Position numbers and translations under genes: made by a program | Shown here: piece by piece, positions 6,997 to 14,994 of the stretch | How the letters are laid out: every line of letters starts with the position of its first letter | Position numbering within the stretch: position 1 is the first letter of the stretch | Assembly (NCBI RefSeq): GCF_008124835.1 | Contig: NZ_VNHW01000008.1 | Location: 1-64,000, forward strand | DNA from: Blastococcus xanthinilyticus | GTDB taxonomy: Bacteria; Actinomycetota; Actinomycetes; Mycobacteriales; Geodermatophilaceae | Length of the DNA stretch: 64,000 nucleotides | Reading direction: 5' to 3' | The notes under the pieces: generated by a model | Database searches by the model: none | What the model was told of the DNA's origin: nothing | Seen by the model: the letters and a program-made list of their open reading frames with translations, nothing else

Positions 6997-9267
6997 GTGA
7001 CCGGTCGGGAGCTGTACGGCGCGATCGAGGTGCGCGGTGCCCGGGAGAACAACCTGCGGGACGTGTCGCTGGACATCCCGAAGCGGAAACTGACCGTCGT
7101 CACCGGGGTGTCGGGGTCGGGGAAGTCGTCACTGGTGTTCGACACGGTCGCGGCGGAGTCGCAGCGGCTGATCAACGAGACGTACTCGGCGTTCGTGCAG
7201 TCGTTCCTGCCGCACTACGGCCGGCCCGACGTCGACTCGGTCGACAACCTCTCGGCGGCGATCGTCGTCGACCAGGCGCGCATGGGCAGCAACGCGCGGT
7301 CCACGGTCGGCACCGCCACCGACGCCGCCTCGCTGCTGCGCATCCTCTACTCGCGGCTCGGCGACCCACCGGTGCACCCGGCATCGGCGCTGGGGTTCAA
7401 CGACCCGGCGGGCATGTGCCCGGAGTGCGAGGGGCTCGGCCGCGCGTCCAGCATCGACGTCGACGCGCTGCTCGACCGCGACCGCAGCCTGGACGAGGAC
7501 CCGATCCGCTTTCCGGGTCACGCCGTCGACTCCTGGCCCTGGACGATCTACGCCCACTCCGGCTTCTTCGACACGTCCAAGAAGCTGCGCGACTACACCG
7601 ACGAGGAGTGGCAGCGCCTCCTGTACGGCGAGGAGGTCAAGCTCAAGTACGGGAAGATGAACCTCACCTACCGGGGCATCATCACCAGCTTCCAGCGGTC
7701 CTACCTGACCAAGGAGCCGGGCGACCTCCAGCCGCACATCCGCACAGCGATCGAGCGGATCACCACGTCCGGCCCGTGCCCCGCCTGCGGCGGCACCCGG
7801 CTGTCCGAGGCCGCGCGGAACTGCCGGATCGGCGGGGTCTCCATCGCCGACTGCGCCGCGATGCAGGTCGACGAGCTGCTCGCCTTCGTCCGGGGGATCG
7901 AGGCGCCGGCGCTGCAGCGGCTGCTCGACGGGCTGGCCGCCCTGCTGGGCGACCTGGTGCACATCGGCCTGGGCTATCTCTCCCTCGACCGGTCGACGGC
8001 GACGCTCTCCGGCGGCGAGTCGCAGCGGGTGCGGATGGTCCGCCACCTCGGCTCGGCGCTGACCGACATCACCTACGTCTTCGACGAGCCGACGGTCGGC
8101 CTGCACGCCCACGACGTCCAGCGGCTCAACGAGCTGCTGCTGCGGCTGCGGGACAAGGGCAACACGGTCATCGTCGTCGAGCACGAGCCGGAGGTGGTCG
8201 CGATCGCCGACCACGTCGTGGACATGGGCCCCGGCGCGGGTACGCACGGGGGAGCGGTCGTCTACGAGGGCCCGGTCGAGGGGCTGCGCACCTCCGGGAC
8301 GCTCACCGGCCGCCACCTCGACCGGGTGCACGAGGCGAACCCGGCACCCCGGACCGCGACCGGGTCGCTGCGGATCGAGCACGCGCGGCTGCACAACCTC
8401 CGCGACGTGACGGTCGACGTCCCGCGCGGCGTGTTCACCGCGGTCACCGGGGTGGCCGGGTCGGGGAAGAGCTCGCTCGTGCTGGGCGTCCTGCCGCGGC
8501 AGCACCCGGACGTCGTCGTCGTCGACCAGAAGCTCACCCGCGGCTCGACCCGGTCGAACACCGCGACGTGGACGGGGATGCTCGACCCGATCCGGAAGGC
8601 GTTCGCGAAGGCCAACGGGGTGAAGCCGGCGCTGTTCAGCGCCAACTCCGCGGGCGCCTGCCCAGCGTGCAAGGGGCTCGGGCTGATCTACACCGACCTC
8701 GCCTACCTCGACACCGCGGTCAGCGTCTGCGAGGCCTGCGAGGGCCGCCGGTTCACCGACGAGGTGCTCGGCTACCGGCTGCGCGGGAAGGACATCAGCG
8801 AGGTGCTGGGGCTGACCGTCGACCAGGCGCGGGAGTTCCTCACCGAGAAGCCGCTGCAGCCGGTGCTCGCCGCGCTCACCGACGTCGGCCTGCCGTACAT
8901 CACGCTCGGGCAACCCCTGTCGACGCTGTCCGGCGGTGAGCGGCAGCGGCTCAAGCTGGCCGTGGAGATGACCGGCGACTCGTCGGTCTACGTGCTCGAC
9001 GAGCCCACCACCGGCCTGCACATGGACGACGTCGACCGGCTGATCGGCCTGCTGCACCGCCTGGTCGACGGCGGGCGGACGGTGGTCGTCGTGGAGCACG
9101 ACCTCGACGTGGTCGCCCGGGCCGACTGGGTGCTGGACCTCGGCCCGGGGGCCGGCCACGCCGGCGGCCAGGTGGTCTTCGAGGGCACGCCGGGGGACCT
9201 CCTGACGGCCGACACGCTGACCGCCGAGCACCTGCGGGCGCACGTCCGGACGCCGGCCGCGGTCTGA
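6997..9267 (+). CDS. drrC: UvrA-like drug-resistance protein (DrrC-like)
   Basis: 756 residues, well short of true UvrA (about 950) and very close to DrrC of the daunorubicin producer (about 764 aa). It has two ABC ATPase modules (Walker A GVSGSGKSS and GVAGSGKSS; signatures LSGGESQRVRMV and LSGGERQRLKLA; Walker B YVFDEPTVGL and YVLDEPTTGL). Zinc-type pairs are present (CPECEGLG, CPACGGTRLS, CPACKGLG, CEACEGRRF). DrrC-type proteins are thought to bind DNA and release intercalated drug. GTG 6997 is preferred because GGAGG lies five bases upstream. GTG 6925, overlapping the drrB stop, would add 24 residues. Confidence 0.88.
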   Translation: MTGRELYGAIEVRGARENNLRDVSLDIPKRKLTVVTGVSGSGKSSLVFDTVAAESQRLINETYSAFVQSFLPHYGRPDVDSVDNLSAAIVVDQARMGSNARSTVGTATDAASLLRILYSRLGDPPVHPASALGFNDPAGMCPECEGLGRASSIDVDALLDRDRSLDEDPIRFPGHAVDSWPWTIYAHSGFFDTSKKLRDYTDEEWQRLLYGEEVKLKYGKMNLTYRGIITSFQRSYLTKEPGDLQPHIRTAIERITTSGPCPACGGTRLSEAARNCRIGGVSIADCAAMQVDELLAFVRGIEAPALQRLLDGLAALLGDLVHIGLGYLSLDRSTATLSGGESQRVRMVRHLGSALTDITYVFDEPTVGLHAHDVQRLNELLLRLRDKGNTVIVVEHEPEVVAIADHVVDMGPGAGTHGGAVVYEGPVEGLRTSGTLTGRHLDRVHEANPAPRTATGSLRIEHARLHNLRDVTVDVPRGVFTAVTGVAGSGKSSLVLGVLPRQHPDVVVVDQKLTRGSTRSNTATWTGMLDPIRKAFAKANGVKPALFSANSAGACPACKGLGLIYTDLAYLDTAVSVCEACEGRRFTDEVLGYRLRGKDISEVLGLTVDQAREFLTEKPLQPVLAALTDVGLPYITLGQPLSTLSGGERQRLKLAVEMTGDSSVYVLDEPTTGLHMDDVDRLIGLLHRLVDGGRTVVVVEHDLDVVARADWVLDLGPGAGHAGGQVVFEGTPGDLLTADTLTAEHLRAHVRTPAAV

Positions 9268-9301
9268 CCGCGCCGGCACCCCACGACCAGGAGGTGGAGC
9301 G

Positions 9302-9724
9302 ATGGACGCACGACTGCTCGACGGGGTGCGCGCGATCGCCCTCGGCCTGCCGGACGCCTACGAGGAGCCGGCGTGGGTCGGCACGCGGTGGCGGGTCCGG
9401 TCGCGCACCTTCGCCCACCTGCTGACGATCGACGGCGGGCGGCCGCAGTCCCACGCGCGGGCCGCCGGCACCGCCGGGCCGTGCGTCGTCCTGACCTTCC
9501 GGTCGTCGGGGACCGAGCTGGAGGTGCTCCGGCACACCAGCGCGCCGTTCTTCGCCCCCGTGTGGCGCGGCGACGAGGTCGGGATGGTGCTGGACGGCGG
9601 GACCGGCGGGGCGGAGGTCGACTGGGCCGAGGTGCGCGAGCTGGTCACCGACAGCTACTGCCTGCTGGCACCCCGGGGGCTGGCCGCCGCCGTGCCCCGC
9701 CCCGCGCCGGAGGGGCCGGGCTGA
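9302..9724 (+). CDS. MmcQ/YjbR family protein
   Basis: 140 residues. The pattern ALGLPDAYEEPAWVGTRWRVRSRTFAHLL, a mid-region VVLTFRSSGTELEVLR and a final VDWAEVRELVTDSYCLLAPRGLA correspond to the MmcQ/YjbR (DUF419) fold, a small double-wing domain with suspected DNA- or ligand-binding function. It starts 34 bp after drrC behind AGGAGGTGGAGCG, a strong RBS, and may be cotranscribed with the drr cassette. A good inverted repeat follows its stop. No catalytic residues can be pointed out, and its role in the cassette is unknown. Confidence 0.75.
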   Translation: MDARLLDGVRAIALGLPDAYEEPAWVGTRWRVRSRTFAHLLTIDGGRPQSHARAAGTAGPCVVLTFRSSGTELEVLRHTSAPFFAPVWRGDEVGMVLDGGTGGAEVDWAEVRELVTDSYCLLAPRGLAAAVPRPAPEGPG

Positions 9725-9747
9725 CCGCACCCGCCCGGTGGAGCCGC

Positions 9748-9771
9748 GCCGTCCACCGTCCGGTGGACGGC
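9748..9771. terminator. Perfect 10-bp inverted repeat after the YjbR-like gene
   Basis: GCCGTCCACC (9748-9757) pairs with GGTGGACGGC (9762-9771) around a GTCC loop. It starts 24 bases after the preceding stop and ends 53 bases before the next ATPase start. It is probably a terminator closing the drr transcript; a regulatory operator for the following exporter/two-component module is the alternative. Confidence 0.5.
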
Positions 9772-9824
9772 GGACCAGCGGTTCGGCCGTCCCTGGCGGC
9801 CGGTCCCCGCAGCAGGCTCGTGCC

Positions 9825-10745
9825 ATGACGACGACACAGGCCGCTCCCCGCCCGGGGGCCACGGCCACGCAGAGGGAAACGGCCGTGCGGGTGCGCGGGC
9901 TGGTCAAGCGGTACGGGAACCGGGCCGTCGTCGACGGCCTCGATCTGGACGTGTTCCGCGGCGAGGTGTTCGCCCTGCTCGGGCCCAACGGCGCCGGCAA
10001 GACGACGACGATCGAGATCCTCGAGGGCGTCCGGAAGCCTGATGGCGGCGAGGTGCGCGTCCTCGGCGTCGACCCGGCGCGCGGCGGGCGTGCCTGGCGG
10101 GCTCGTCTCGGCGTCGTCAGCCAGGGCGAGGGTGCCCCGCAGGAGCTCAGCGTCCGGGAGGTCCTCGACCACTTCGCCGGCTACCACGTGACGTCCCGCC
10201 CGACGGAGGAGCTGATCGCGGCCGTCGGGCTGGAGGAGAAGGCGGGCACGCGCATCGCCCGGCTGTCCGGCGGCCAGCGCCGCCGGCTGGAGGTCGCCCT
10301 CGGGGTGCAGGGCCGGCCGGAGCTGGTGTTCCTCGACGAGCCGACGACCGGGATGGACCCGGTGGCCCGCCGGCAGTTCTGGGAGCTGATCCGCGGCCTG
10401 CGCGCCGACGGCGCGACCGTGCTGCTCACCACCCACTACCTCGACGAGGCGGCCGAGCTCGCCGACCGGGTCGGTGTCATCGCCGACGGCCGGCTGGTCG
10501 AGGTGGCTCCTCCCGACCAGCTCGGCGCCGACCTGCGGCGGCTGGCCAGGGTCCGCTGGACCGAGGACGGAGCGGTGCGCGAGGTGCGCACCGAGTCCCC
10601 GGCCGCCGTCCTGCGCGACCTGCTCTCCGGTCCGGGGGACGTCCCCGGGCTCACCGTGACCCGCCCGAGCCTGGAGGACGTCTACCTCTCGCTCGTCGGC
10701 GCCCCGTCCACCGTTCCCACCGCCCCCGAGGGAGACCTCCGATGA
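9825..10745 (+). CDS. ABC transporter ATP-binding protein (exporter/two-component module 1)
   Basis: 306 residues: Walker A GPNGAGKTTT, signature LSGGQRRRLEVA, Walker B LVFLDEPTTGMDP, then TTHYLDEAAELADR. A C-terminal extension of ~90 residues ends VTRPSLEDVYLSLVG, typical of CcmA/YadG-like drug-export ATPases. ATG 9825 starts the MTTTQAAPRPG segment. The stop overlaps the permease start by ATGA. Four genes in a row (ATPase, permease, histidine kinase, response regulator) are joined by 4-bp overlaps, so the exporter and its sensor are made together. The N-terminus and Walker region resemble the ATPase of the second module at 41838-42815. Confidence 0.92.
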   Translation: MTTTQAAPRPGATATQRETAVRVRGLVKRYGNRAVVDGLDLDVFRGEVFALLGPNGAGKTTTIEILEGVRKPDGGEVRVLGVDPARGGRAWRARLGVVSQGEGAPQELSVREVLDHFAGYHVTSRPTEELIAAVGLEEKAGTRIARLSGGQRRRLEVALGVQGRPELVFLDEPTTGMDPVARRQFWELIRGLRADGATVLLTTHYLDEAAELADRVGVIADGRLVEVAPPDQLGADLRRLARVRWTEDGAVREVRTESPAAVLRDLLSGPGDVPGLTVTRPSLEDVYLSLVGAPSTVPTAPEGDLR

Positions 10746-11584
10746 CCGCCGTCCTGCCGTCGCCGCCCGCCGTGCGCGACCGTCCCGCGCCGCCGTCGGC
10801 GGCGCGCATCGCGCTCCGCCGGGTCGGCCTCGAGCTGAAGCTCTTCTTCCGGGAGCGCCAGCAGGTGGTCTTCTCCTTCGCCTACCCGGTCATCATGCTG
10901 GTGATCTTCGCGGCGGTCCTGGGCGGCGACGAGCGTCCCGGCGACGTCCCGTTCACGCACTACTTCCTCGCCGGGATCGCGGCCACCGGCATCATGCTGA
11001 CCAGTTTCCAGGCCATCGGGACGTCGATCGCCACCGAGCGGGAGAACGGTCAGCTGGAGCGGCTCCAGCTCCTGGGCACGCCGCCGGTCGCCTACTTCGC
11101 CGGCAAGGCCGGCCAGGTCCTGGTCACCACGGCGGCGCAGCTGGCGCTGCTGCTCCCGCTGGCCCACTACGCCTACGACGTCCCGATGCCGCCGGACGTG
11201 CAGCACTGGCTGACCTTCGCGTGGGTCGCGGTCCTCGGCGCGCTGGCCGGCACGGTCCTGGGGGTCGCGGTGTCGGCCCTGCGCGGCAGCGCCGCCTCGG
11301 TGACCACGGGCATCTCCGCCTTCGCGATCGTGCTGCAGTTCTTCTCCGGCGTCTTCTTCGGCTTCACGGAGCTGCCGAGCTGGATGCAGCAGACCGCGGC
11401 GCTCTTCCCGCTCAAGTGGCTGACCCAGGGCATGCGGTCGGCCTTCCTGCCCGAGGAGGCGGCCGCGTTCGAGGTCGCCGGCAGCTGGGAGCACGGCCGG
11501 ACGGCCCTGGTGCTTGCCGCATGGGTGATCATCGGTGCCGTGGTGTGCGTGCGGACGTTCCGCTGGCGCCGGGCGGACGGGTGA
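10742..11584 (+). CDS. ABC-2 type transporter permease (module 1)
   Basis: 280 residues with six predicted membrane helices. It opens with IALRRVGLELKLFFRERQQVVFSFAYPVIMLVIFAAVL, the usual ABC2 permease entry helix, and has the ERENGQLERLQLLGTPPVAYFAGK coupling segment. The late FFSGVFFGFTELPSWMQQTAALFPLKWLTQGMR motif is typical of drug-export ABC-2 permeases. It is joined by ATGA to the ATPase and by GTGA to the downstream kinase. The likely role is export of a toxic compound or membrane lipid that the adjoining kinase senses. The substrate cannot be read from sequence. Confidence 0.92.
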   Translation: MTAVLPSPPAVRDRPAPPSAARIALRRVGLELKLFFRERQQVVFSFAYPVIMLVIFAAVLGGDERPGDVPFTHYFLAGIAATGIMLTSFQAIGTSIATERENGQLERLQLLGTPPVAYFAGKAGQVLVTTAAQLALLLPLAHYAYDVPMPPDVQHWLTFAWVAVLGALAGTVLGVAVSALRGSAASVTTGISAFAIVLQFFSGVFFGFTELPSWMQQTAALFPLKWLTQGMRSAFLPEEAAAFEVAGSWEHGRTALVLAAWVIIGAVVCVRTFRWRRADG

Positions 11585-12831
11585 CCTTCCGGCACCGGCT
11601 GGCCGCCGTCGTCCTCCCTCCCGCGGAGGACGACGGCGGCCAGCCGCTGCCCGAGCGCGGGTGGCGAGCCACCGTCGTCGGGATGCACGTGATCTCGGCG
11701 GCGCTGTGGGCGCTGGCCGTGATCAGCGTGGCCTCCGCGGAGGTGGTGGACGGCGGCGACCGCGGCCCGGTGCTCGCCGTCCTCGGAGCCCTGGCGCTGT
11801 CCTACGCGTTCGCCGGAGGTCCGGCGCTCAGCGGCGGGCACCGCTGGCGGGCGCTCGTCCACCTCGTCGTGGTGGTCGTCTCCTTCGGGCTGATCGGGGC
11901 GCTCGCCCCCGGGCTGCTCTTCCTGCTCTTCCTCGCCTACCCGCAGGTGTGGTTCGTCGTGCAGGGGACGCGGACCGGCGTGCTGTGGACGGTGCTGCTC
12001 GCCGTCGCCAGTGCGATCGGCCCGGTGACCGGGGTCGGGGCCGGGGAATCGACGCTGGAGGTCCTGCGCGAGTCGGTCATCAGCCTGGTGTTCAGCCTGG
12101 CGCTCGGGCTGTGGATCAGCCACGTCCTCCGGCAGAGCGCCGAGCGGGCCTCCCTCATCGCCGAGCTGGAGCGCACCCGCGCCCAGGTCGCCGACCTGAA
12201 CCACGCGCAGGGGATGGCCGCGGAGCGGGAGCGACTGGCCCGCGAGGTGCACGACACCCTCGCGCAGGGCTACACGAGCATCGTCGTCCTGGCGCAGACC
12301 GCGGCGGCGGCGCTGCCGGGGTCGCCGGCGGTCGCGGCGGAGCGGCTGTCGGTCATCGAGGAGGTCGCGCGGGAGAACCTGGCGGAGGCCCGGGCGATGG
12401 TGGCGGCGTTCGCCCCCGTCGCGCTGGACTCGGCCACCCTCGTCGAGGCGCTCGAGCGGCTGGTGGAGCGGTTCGGCCGCGAGACGGGGCTGGCCACCCG
12501 GCTGGACACGTCGGCACTCGGGAACGGCGGTGCGGAGCTGAGCCGCAGCGAGGAGATCGTGCTGCTGCGCGGGGCGCAGGAGGCGCTGGCCAACGTGCGC
12601 CGGCACGCCGCCGCGACGGCGGTGGTGCTGCGGGTGAGCCGGATCGGCACGGACGGGGCGGGCCAGGTGTCGGTGCACGTGGAGGACGACGGGGTCGGCT
12701 TCGACCCGGCGGCGTCGGGTGTGGGGCTGGCCGGGCTGCGGGACCGTGCCGAGGAGGTCGGCGGAGCGGTGGACGTCGTCTCGGCGCCGGGGGAGGGGAC
12801 GCGGGTGACCGTGCGGGTGCCGGCTCGATGA
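11581..12831 (+). CDS. Sensor histidine kinase, NarL/DesK (HisKA_3) type (module 1)
   Basis: 416 residues. Residues ~30-185 form a membrane sensor of about five to six helices. A coiled segment (ERASLIAELERTRAQVADLNH) leads to the dimerisation box ERLAREVHDTLAQG, whose His is the phospho-acceptor. The catalytic domain has the N-box AQEALANVRRHA, the G1 box DDGVGFDP, the G2 box GVGLAGLRDRAEEVGG and GEGTRVTVRVP. All elements needed for activity are present. GTG 11581 overlaps the permease TGA, and its own TGA overlaps the regulator ATG. It probably senses membrane or drug stress and controls this operon. Confidence 0.93.
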   Translation: MTFRHRLAAVVLPPAEDDGGQPLPERGWRATVVGMHVISAALWALAVISVASAEVVDGGDRGPVLAVLGALALSYAFAGGPALSGGHRWRALVHLVVVVVSFGLIGALAPGLLFLLFLAYPQVWFVVQGTRTGVLWTVLLAVASAIGPVTGVGAGESTLEVLRESVISLVFSLALGLWISHVLRQSAERASLIAELERTRAQVADLNHAQGMAAERERLAREVHDTLAQGYTSIVVLAQTAAAALPGSPAVAAERLSVIEEVARENLAEARAMVAAFAPVALDSATLVEALERLVERFGRETGLATRLDTSALGNGGAELSRSEEIVLLRGAQEALANVRRHAAATAVVLRVSRIGTDGAGQVSVHVEDDGVGFDPAASGVGLAGLRDRAEEVGGAVDVVSAPGEGTRVTVRVPAR

Positions 12832-13487
12832 GCGGTGCGATTGGTACCGAGGGCGCCGTGCGCGTGCTGGTGGTCGACGACCACCCGGTGGTGCGCGGCG
12901 GCGTGGTCGGCTGGCTCGCCGCGCAGCCGGACATCGACGTGGTCGGCGAGGCCGGCGACGGCCTGGAGGCGCTGGCGCTGGTGGCCGAGCACGCGCCGGA
13001 CGTCGTCCTGATGGATCTGCGGATGCCGCGGATGGACGGCGTCGCGGCGACCGAGCGCATCTCGGCCGCCCACCCGGGTGTCCGGGTGCTGGTGCTGACC
13101 ACCTACGACACCGACGCCGACATCGTGCGCGCCGTCGAGGCGGGCGCGACCGGCTACCTGCTCAAGGACACCCCGCTGCCCCAGCTGGCCGATGCCGTGC
13201 GGGCGGCGGCGCGCGGGGAGACGGTGCTGGCGCCGCCGGTCGCGGCGCGGCTCGTGTCGCGGATGCGCGCGCCCGCGGTGGAGGCACCGACGGCGCGGGA
13301 GCTGGAGGTGCTCGCTGGCGTGGCCCGCGGCCTGACCAACGCGGAGATCGGCCGGGACCTGTTCATCGGCGAGGCCACGGTGAAGACGCACCTGCTGCGG
13401 GTGTTCGCGAAGCTCGGCGTCGACGACCGCACCCGGGCGGTGATGGTGGCGGTGGAGCGGGGTCTCCTGCCGGCGCCCGGGCGGTAG
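12828..13487 (+). CDS. Response regulator, NarL/LuxR family (module 1)
   Basis: 219 residues. The receiver domain (about 11-127) has acidic pocket VVDDHPVV, phospho-acceptor Asp in VVLMDLRMPRMDG, switch Thr in VLVLTTYD and Lys in GYLLKDTPL. The C-terminal LuxR HTH is APTARELEVLAGVARGLTNA followed by EIGRDLFIGEATVKTHLLRVFAKL. It is coupled by ATGA to its cognate kinase and probably activates the exporter operon. A strong hairpin at 13579-13612 terminates the unit. Confidence 0.94.
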   Translation: MSGAIGTEGAVRVLVVDDHPVVRGGVVGWLAAQPDIDVVGEAGDGLEALALVAEHAPDVVLMDLRMPRMDGVAATERISAAHPGVRVLVLTTYDTDADIVRAVEAGATGYLLKDTPLPQLADAVRAAARGETVLAPPVAARLVSRMRAPAVEAPTARELEVLAGVARGLTNAEIGRDLFIGEATVKTHLLRVFAKLGVDDRTRAVMVAVERGLLPAPGR

Positions 13488-13510
13488 ACGGCGGCCGTCG
13501 GGACGCCGGC

Positions 13511-13570
13511 CGGCACGCTTCTCCGCGGGTCGCCACGCCGCTCCGCGGGTCGGCACGCCGCTCCGTCGGC
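13511..13570. repeat. 20-bp imperfect tandem repeat, about 2.5 copies
   Basis: Consecutive 20-base units begin with CTCCGCGGGT at 13521 and 13541 and end CGCCACGCCG and CGGCACGCCG, with partial copies on each side (CGGCACGCTT at 13511, CTCCGTCGGC at 13561). It lies between the stop of the response regulator and its terminator. A comparable 20-bp array with a different sequence occurs at 43961-44009. Confidence 0.7.
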
Positions 13571-13578
13571 CGGGCACC

Positions 13579-13612
13579 ACGACAGCCCCTCCCGGGCCCG
13601 GGAGGGGGTCGT
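13579..13612. terminator. Long palindromic hairpin between convergent genes
   Basis: A perfect 22-base palindrome centred at 13596/13597 (half-site CCCCTCCCGGG, 13586-13596) is extended by flanking ACGAC (13579-13583) pairing with GTCGT (13608-13612). It separates the two-component gene end (13487) from the convergent HNH gene end (13646) and should stop transcription from both sides. Confidence 0.75.
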
Positions 13613-13645
13613 CGCGCAGGGGGCCGGTGGGCCGGCCGGTATCGA

Positions 13646-14899
13646 TCAGCCGGCGCGGGAGCGGGCGGGCTGCTCGGTGATGTGTGGGAGGACGAGGATC
13701 TCGGTGCCGTCGGGCCGGTAGGTGTGCCATCGGCCCTGGTGATCTCGTTCGATGCGGAAGCCGTGGTGGACCTTGGTGTGGTGGCGTTCGCAGAGCAGGG
13801 CTGAGTTGCCCAGGGAGGTCTCGCCGCCGTCGGCCCAGTGCAGGACGTGGTGGACGTCGCACCAGTGGGCGGGGGCGTCGCAGCCGGCGAACACGCAGCC
13901 GCCGTCGCGTGCCTCGACGGCCCGCCGCAGGCGGGCGGGCACGACCCGGTGGGTGCGGCCGAGGTCCAGGGGCTGGCCGTCGGGGCCGATCACGATGCGG
14001 GTGACGTTGCCGTCACAGGCCAGCCAGCGGGCGCGGGCGGCGGAGATCGTCGCCCCGAAGCCCAGGTGCGCGGCGCCGGGGCCGGTGGCGGGGTCGACCA
14101 GGTCGTCGAGGTCGACGCGCACGACCACGTGCGGCTTCACCGTCCGCAGCGTCGGCAGGTTCCCGGCGGCGAGGGCGTTGTCGCACAGCTGCACCAGCGC
14201 ATCCGCCGACTGCTGGGCGCGGGTGCGCATGTCCCCGGCGGGGCGGGAGGCCTGCACGATCGACTCCACCGCCGCCTGCAGCTTCTCCCCGCCCACGGCG
14301 TCGAGCTCGCCGCGGAAGGACAGCGACCCGTCGGCGTGCCTGGCGAACGTCAGTGACCGGCCCTCGGTCGGGTCGGGCTCGGTGCCGTCGGGGTCGAGGC
14401 GGGCCAGGTAGTGCTCGACCACCTGCCGCAGCTCCGCGTGCGGCCGCGACGCGGCGACCTCGGCCAGGGCGGCGTCCACCCCGGCCACATCCACGCCCTG
14501 CTCCTCGGCGGCGGCGAGGCTGGCCGGCGCCGCGACCGGCGCGATCGCCGCGACCGCCTCCGCGCTCACCGCACCCGATGCCGCCGCGGCCGCCACCGCG
14601 GGCAGCTCGGCCAGCGCCCGCCCGCAGCGCACCACCCGCGCGGCCGCACCCGGTGAGAATCGGGCGTGCCCGCGCAGCCAGGACGCCATCGTCTTCTGCC
14701 CGTCGTGCTCCGCGGCGCCGGTCACCTCGCACTCCCGCACCACCCGCGCGACCTCCGCGGACAGCCGGTTCGACGCCACCACCAGCCCACCCAGCCGCTC
14801 CAGCAGCTCCGGCCCGAACTTCCCACTCAGGTCCTCGGCGGCCAGCTCGTCCAGCGCAGCCGACAACCGGCTGATCGCAGGGGAACCGTTCGAACGCAC
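13646..14899 (-). CDS. HNH endonuclease of the DUF222 / 13E12 repeat family
   Basis: 417 residues. An N-terminal DUF222 helical domain (about 5-290; TMASWLRGHARFSPGAAARVVRCGRAL is a hallmark) is followed by a C-terminal HNH nuclease (CVFAGCDAPAHWCDVHHVLHWADGGETSLGNSALLCERHHTKVHHG), with Cys zinc ligands, the HH of DVHH, the N of GNSALLC and the final RHH. These genes are multicopy in actinobacteria, and the 13E12 family of mycobacteria includes LexA-regulated members. GTG 14897-14899 lies inside a near-consensus SOS box, which supports both the start and damage induction. Biological role is unsettled; a mobile-element link is possible. Confidence 0.88.
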   Translation of the reverse strand: MRSNGSPAISRLSAALDELAAEDLSGKFGPELLERLGGLVVASNRLSAEVARVVRECEVTGAAEHDGQKTMASWLRGHARFSPGAAARVVRCGRALAELPAVAAAAASGAVSAEAVAAIAPVAAPASLAAAEEQGVDVAGVDAALAEVAASRPHAELRQVVEHYLARLDPDGTEPDPTEGRSLTFARHADGSLSFRGELDAVGGEKLQAAVESIVQASRPAGDMRTRAQQSADALVQLCDNALAAGNLPTLRTVKPHVVVRVDLDDLVDPATGPGAAHLGFGATISAARARWLACDGNVTRIVIGPDGQPLDLGRTHRVVPARLRRAVEARDGGCVFAGCDAPAHWCDVHHVLHWADGGETSLGNSALLCERHHTKVHHGFRIERDHQGRWHTYRPDGTEILVLPHITEQPARSRAG

Positions 14900-14905
14900 G
14901 TACGA
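14890..14905 (-). promoter_or_regulatory. LexA-type SOS box overlapping the HNH gene start
   Basis: TCGAAC-GCAC-GTACGA matches the actinobacterial/Bacillus LexA operator TCGAAC-N4-GTTCGA at 11 of the 12 defined positions, and the symmetry extends one base on each side. It covers the GTG start codon of the DUF222-HNH gene. Known mycobacterial 13E12 genes carry SOS boxes at similar positions. LexA binding here is inference. Confidence 0.75.
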
Positions 14906-14994
14906 ATGATACCGGCCGCAAGGGGCGTCGACAACACGAATCCCGAGGTCAGCGCGCTGTCCACAGACCGGATCGGCGCCCGCCCGGCCGCCGG

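Noticed and set aside
6997-9267. Annotation as housekeeping excinuclease UvrA.
   Set aside because: It is about 200 residues too short and sits in a drug-efflux operon, which fits DrrC-type proteins better.
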